Below, one piece after another: positions 61,664-64,000 of a stretch of DNA of 64,000 nucleotides. Under the pieces are notes generated by a model. It had not been told where the DNA came from, did no database searches, and saw only the letters and a list, made by a program, of their open reading frames with translations. A program made the position numbers and the translations under genes. Position 1 is the first letter of the stretch, and the number at the start of each line of letters is the position of its first letter. This DNA comes from Ancylobacter tetraedralis (GTDB taxonomy: Bacteria; Pseudomonadota; Alphaproteobacteria; Rhizobiales; Xanthobacteraceae): assembly GCF_014195655.1 (NCBI RefSeq), contig NZ_JACICD010000008.1, positions 1 through 64,000 of the forward strand. Reading direction: 5' to 3'.

Positions 61664-62095
61664 TCATGCCCCACCCAGCGCCGCGCGCAGCCTCGATACC
61701 AGCAGCATGGCCTGCGGCGCCGCGTAGGTCCGGCGCTCGCCCACGCCCCAGACCGGGCGCGGCCACGCCGCATCGGTGGCGAAGCGGGCGATGACGTGCA
61801 CATGCAGCTGGCGGACCTGATTGCCGAGCGCGCCGACATTGAGCTTGTCGCACTGCGTCAGTTCGCGCAGCGCCCGGCTCACCGTGTCGATCTCCCCGGT
61901 CAGCGCGGCGCGCGCCTCGCCCTCAAGGTCGATCAGCTCGGCCAGGCCGGGGCGACGCGGCACCAGGATGACCCAGGGAAAGCGGGCATCGTTCATCAGG
62001 CGCAGCGTCGACAGGGCGAGATCGGCGACCGGGAACGTATCGGCCTCGATCCGCGGGTCGAGCTGGAAAGTCGTGCCGTTGGAAAGCTCGTTCAT
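61664..62095 (-). CDS. HIT-domain protein
   Basis: A 143-residue histidine-triad nucleotide-binding protein. The family motif appears as QLHVHVIARF with H98 and H100; the third His of HxHxH is replaced, as in many Rhizobial members. VPRRPGLAELIDL and TQCDKLNVGALGNQVRQLH are conserved. It probably hydrolyses nucleotide phosphoramidates or dinucleotides. The frame extends upstream to 62377, but the ATG at 62095 gives the normal length. It is first in HIT-nudC. Confidence 0.88.
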   Translation of the reverse strand: MNELSNGTTFQLDPRIEADTFPVADLALSTLRLMNDARFPWVILVPRRPGLAELIDLEGEARAALTGEIDTVSRALRELTQCDKLNVGALGNQVRQLHVHVIARFATDAAWPRPVWGVGERRTYAAPQAMLLVSRLRAALGGA

Positions 62096-62302
62096 CGTGG
62101 CGTGTCGTCTGCCCAAGGCCCGGCCTCGATGCGGGCGGTGACAGCTATAGCCGCGCGGTGGCGCGCGCGCCACCGCGACGGTGGACCCGGGACCAGGATG
62201 CATCTGCCGTTTGCCGTTGGCCCGCAATTGCACTAGTTGATCCGCGAAAGTTGATCCGCGAAAGTGCGTGCCGCACGCGCGCGAAAAGGTCCCGAGACGG
62301 CC

Positions 62303-64000
<1,698 letters not shown>

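Overview
The window is GC-rich, densely coding chromosomal DNA from an alphaproteobacterium. It holds complete or partial copies of several markers of that class: GcrA, the PhyR-NepR-EcfG general stress response, the aa3-type cytochrome oxidase subunit IV next to pntAA, ApaG, the DNA-ligase-associated repair set, and argD-argF-hslO. Gene content and codon bias fit Hyphomicrobiales, probably the Xanthobacteraceae (Ancylobacter/Starkeya/Xanthobacter type). The genus is a guess. I found no tRNA, rRNA, CRISPR array, insertion sequence or prophage.

Layout. 1-7.6 kb (minus): the 5' part of pntAA, aa3 oxidase subunit IV, an ABC1/UbiB kinase, a DUF6790 membrane protein, a DUF3445 haem-dependent N-demethylase-like protein, the dTDP-rhamnose genes rfbC-rfbB-rfbD (no rfbA here) and mscL. 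7.8-16.4 kb: a 1179-residue transporter-like hybrid histidine kinase, a methyltransferase, a NarL-type response regulator and assorted enzymes. 16.7-20.1 kb: a large PodJ-like protein with Sel1 repeats. 20.1-27.2 kb: a DNA repair island made of PdeM phosphoesterase, Lhr-type helicase, MBL-fold exonuclease and ATP-dependent DNA ligase, with a TPR-methyltransferase in the middle. 27.2-36.7 kb: MATE transporter, a four-cysteine cytochrome c of the methanol-related type, pyrD, an S24/LexA-like regulator, a 1-Cys peroxiredoxin, def-fmt-GNAT and rmuC.

36.8-42.9 kb is the general stress response centre. It has a DUF1328 protein, nepR-ecfG diverging from phyR and a HWE-type histidine kinase, an unknown exported protein and a PRC-barrel protein. 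Six GGAAC-N16-CGTT motifs, all with exactly 16 bases between boxes, sit in front of nepR-ecfG, phyR, the DUF1328 gene, the unknown exported gene, the PRC-barrel gene and (at 32.4 kb) a glycine-zipper lipoprotein. This gives a compact predicted EcfG regulon.

43-64 kb: glnD, an AEC carrier, a class A penicillin-binding protein, a SprT-like protease, gcrA, argD-argF-hslO, argE, trkH, apaG, metZ behind a SAM-II riboswitch, a double-length dCTP deaminase, HIT-nudC, an MFS efflux protein and the start of a prolyl aminopeptidase.

The most interesting non-gene signals are the set of EcfG promoters, the SAM-II riboswitch, a palindromic REP-like insertion translated inside the DNA ligase, an AT-rich perfect palindrome in front of the peroxiredoxin, an 18-bp perfect palindrome in front of the S24 regulator, and a promoter/terminator arrangement between gcrA and argD that could encode a small RNA or an attenuator.
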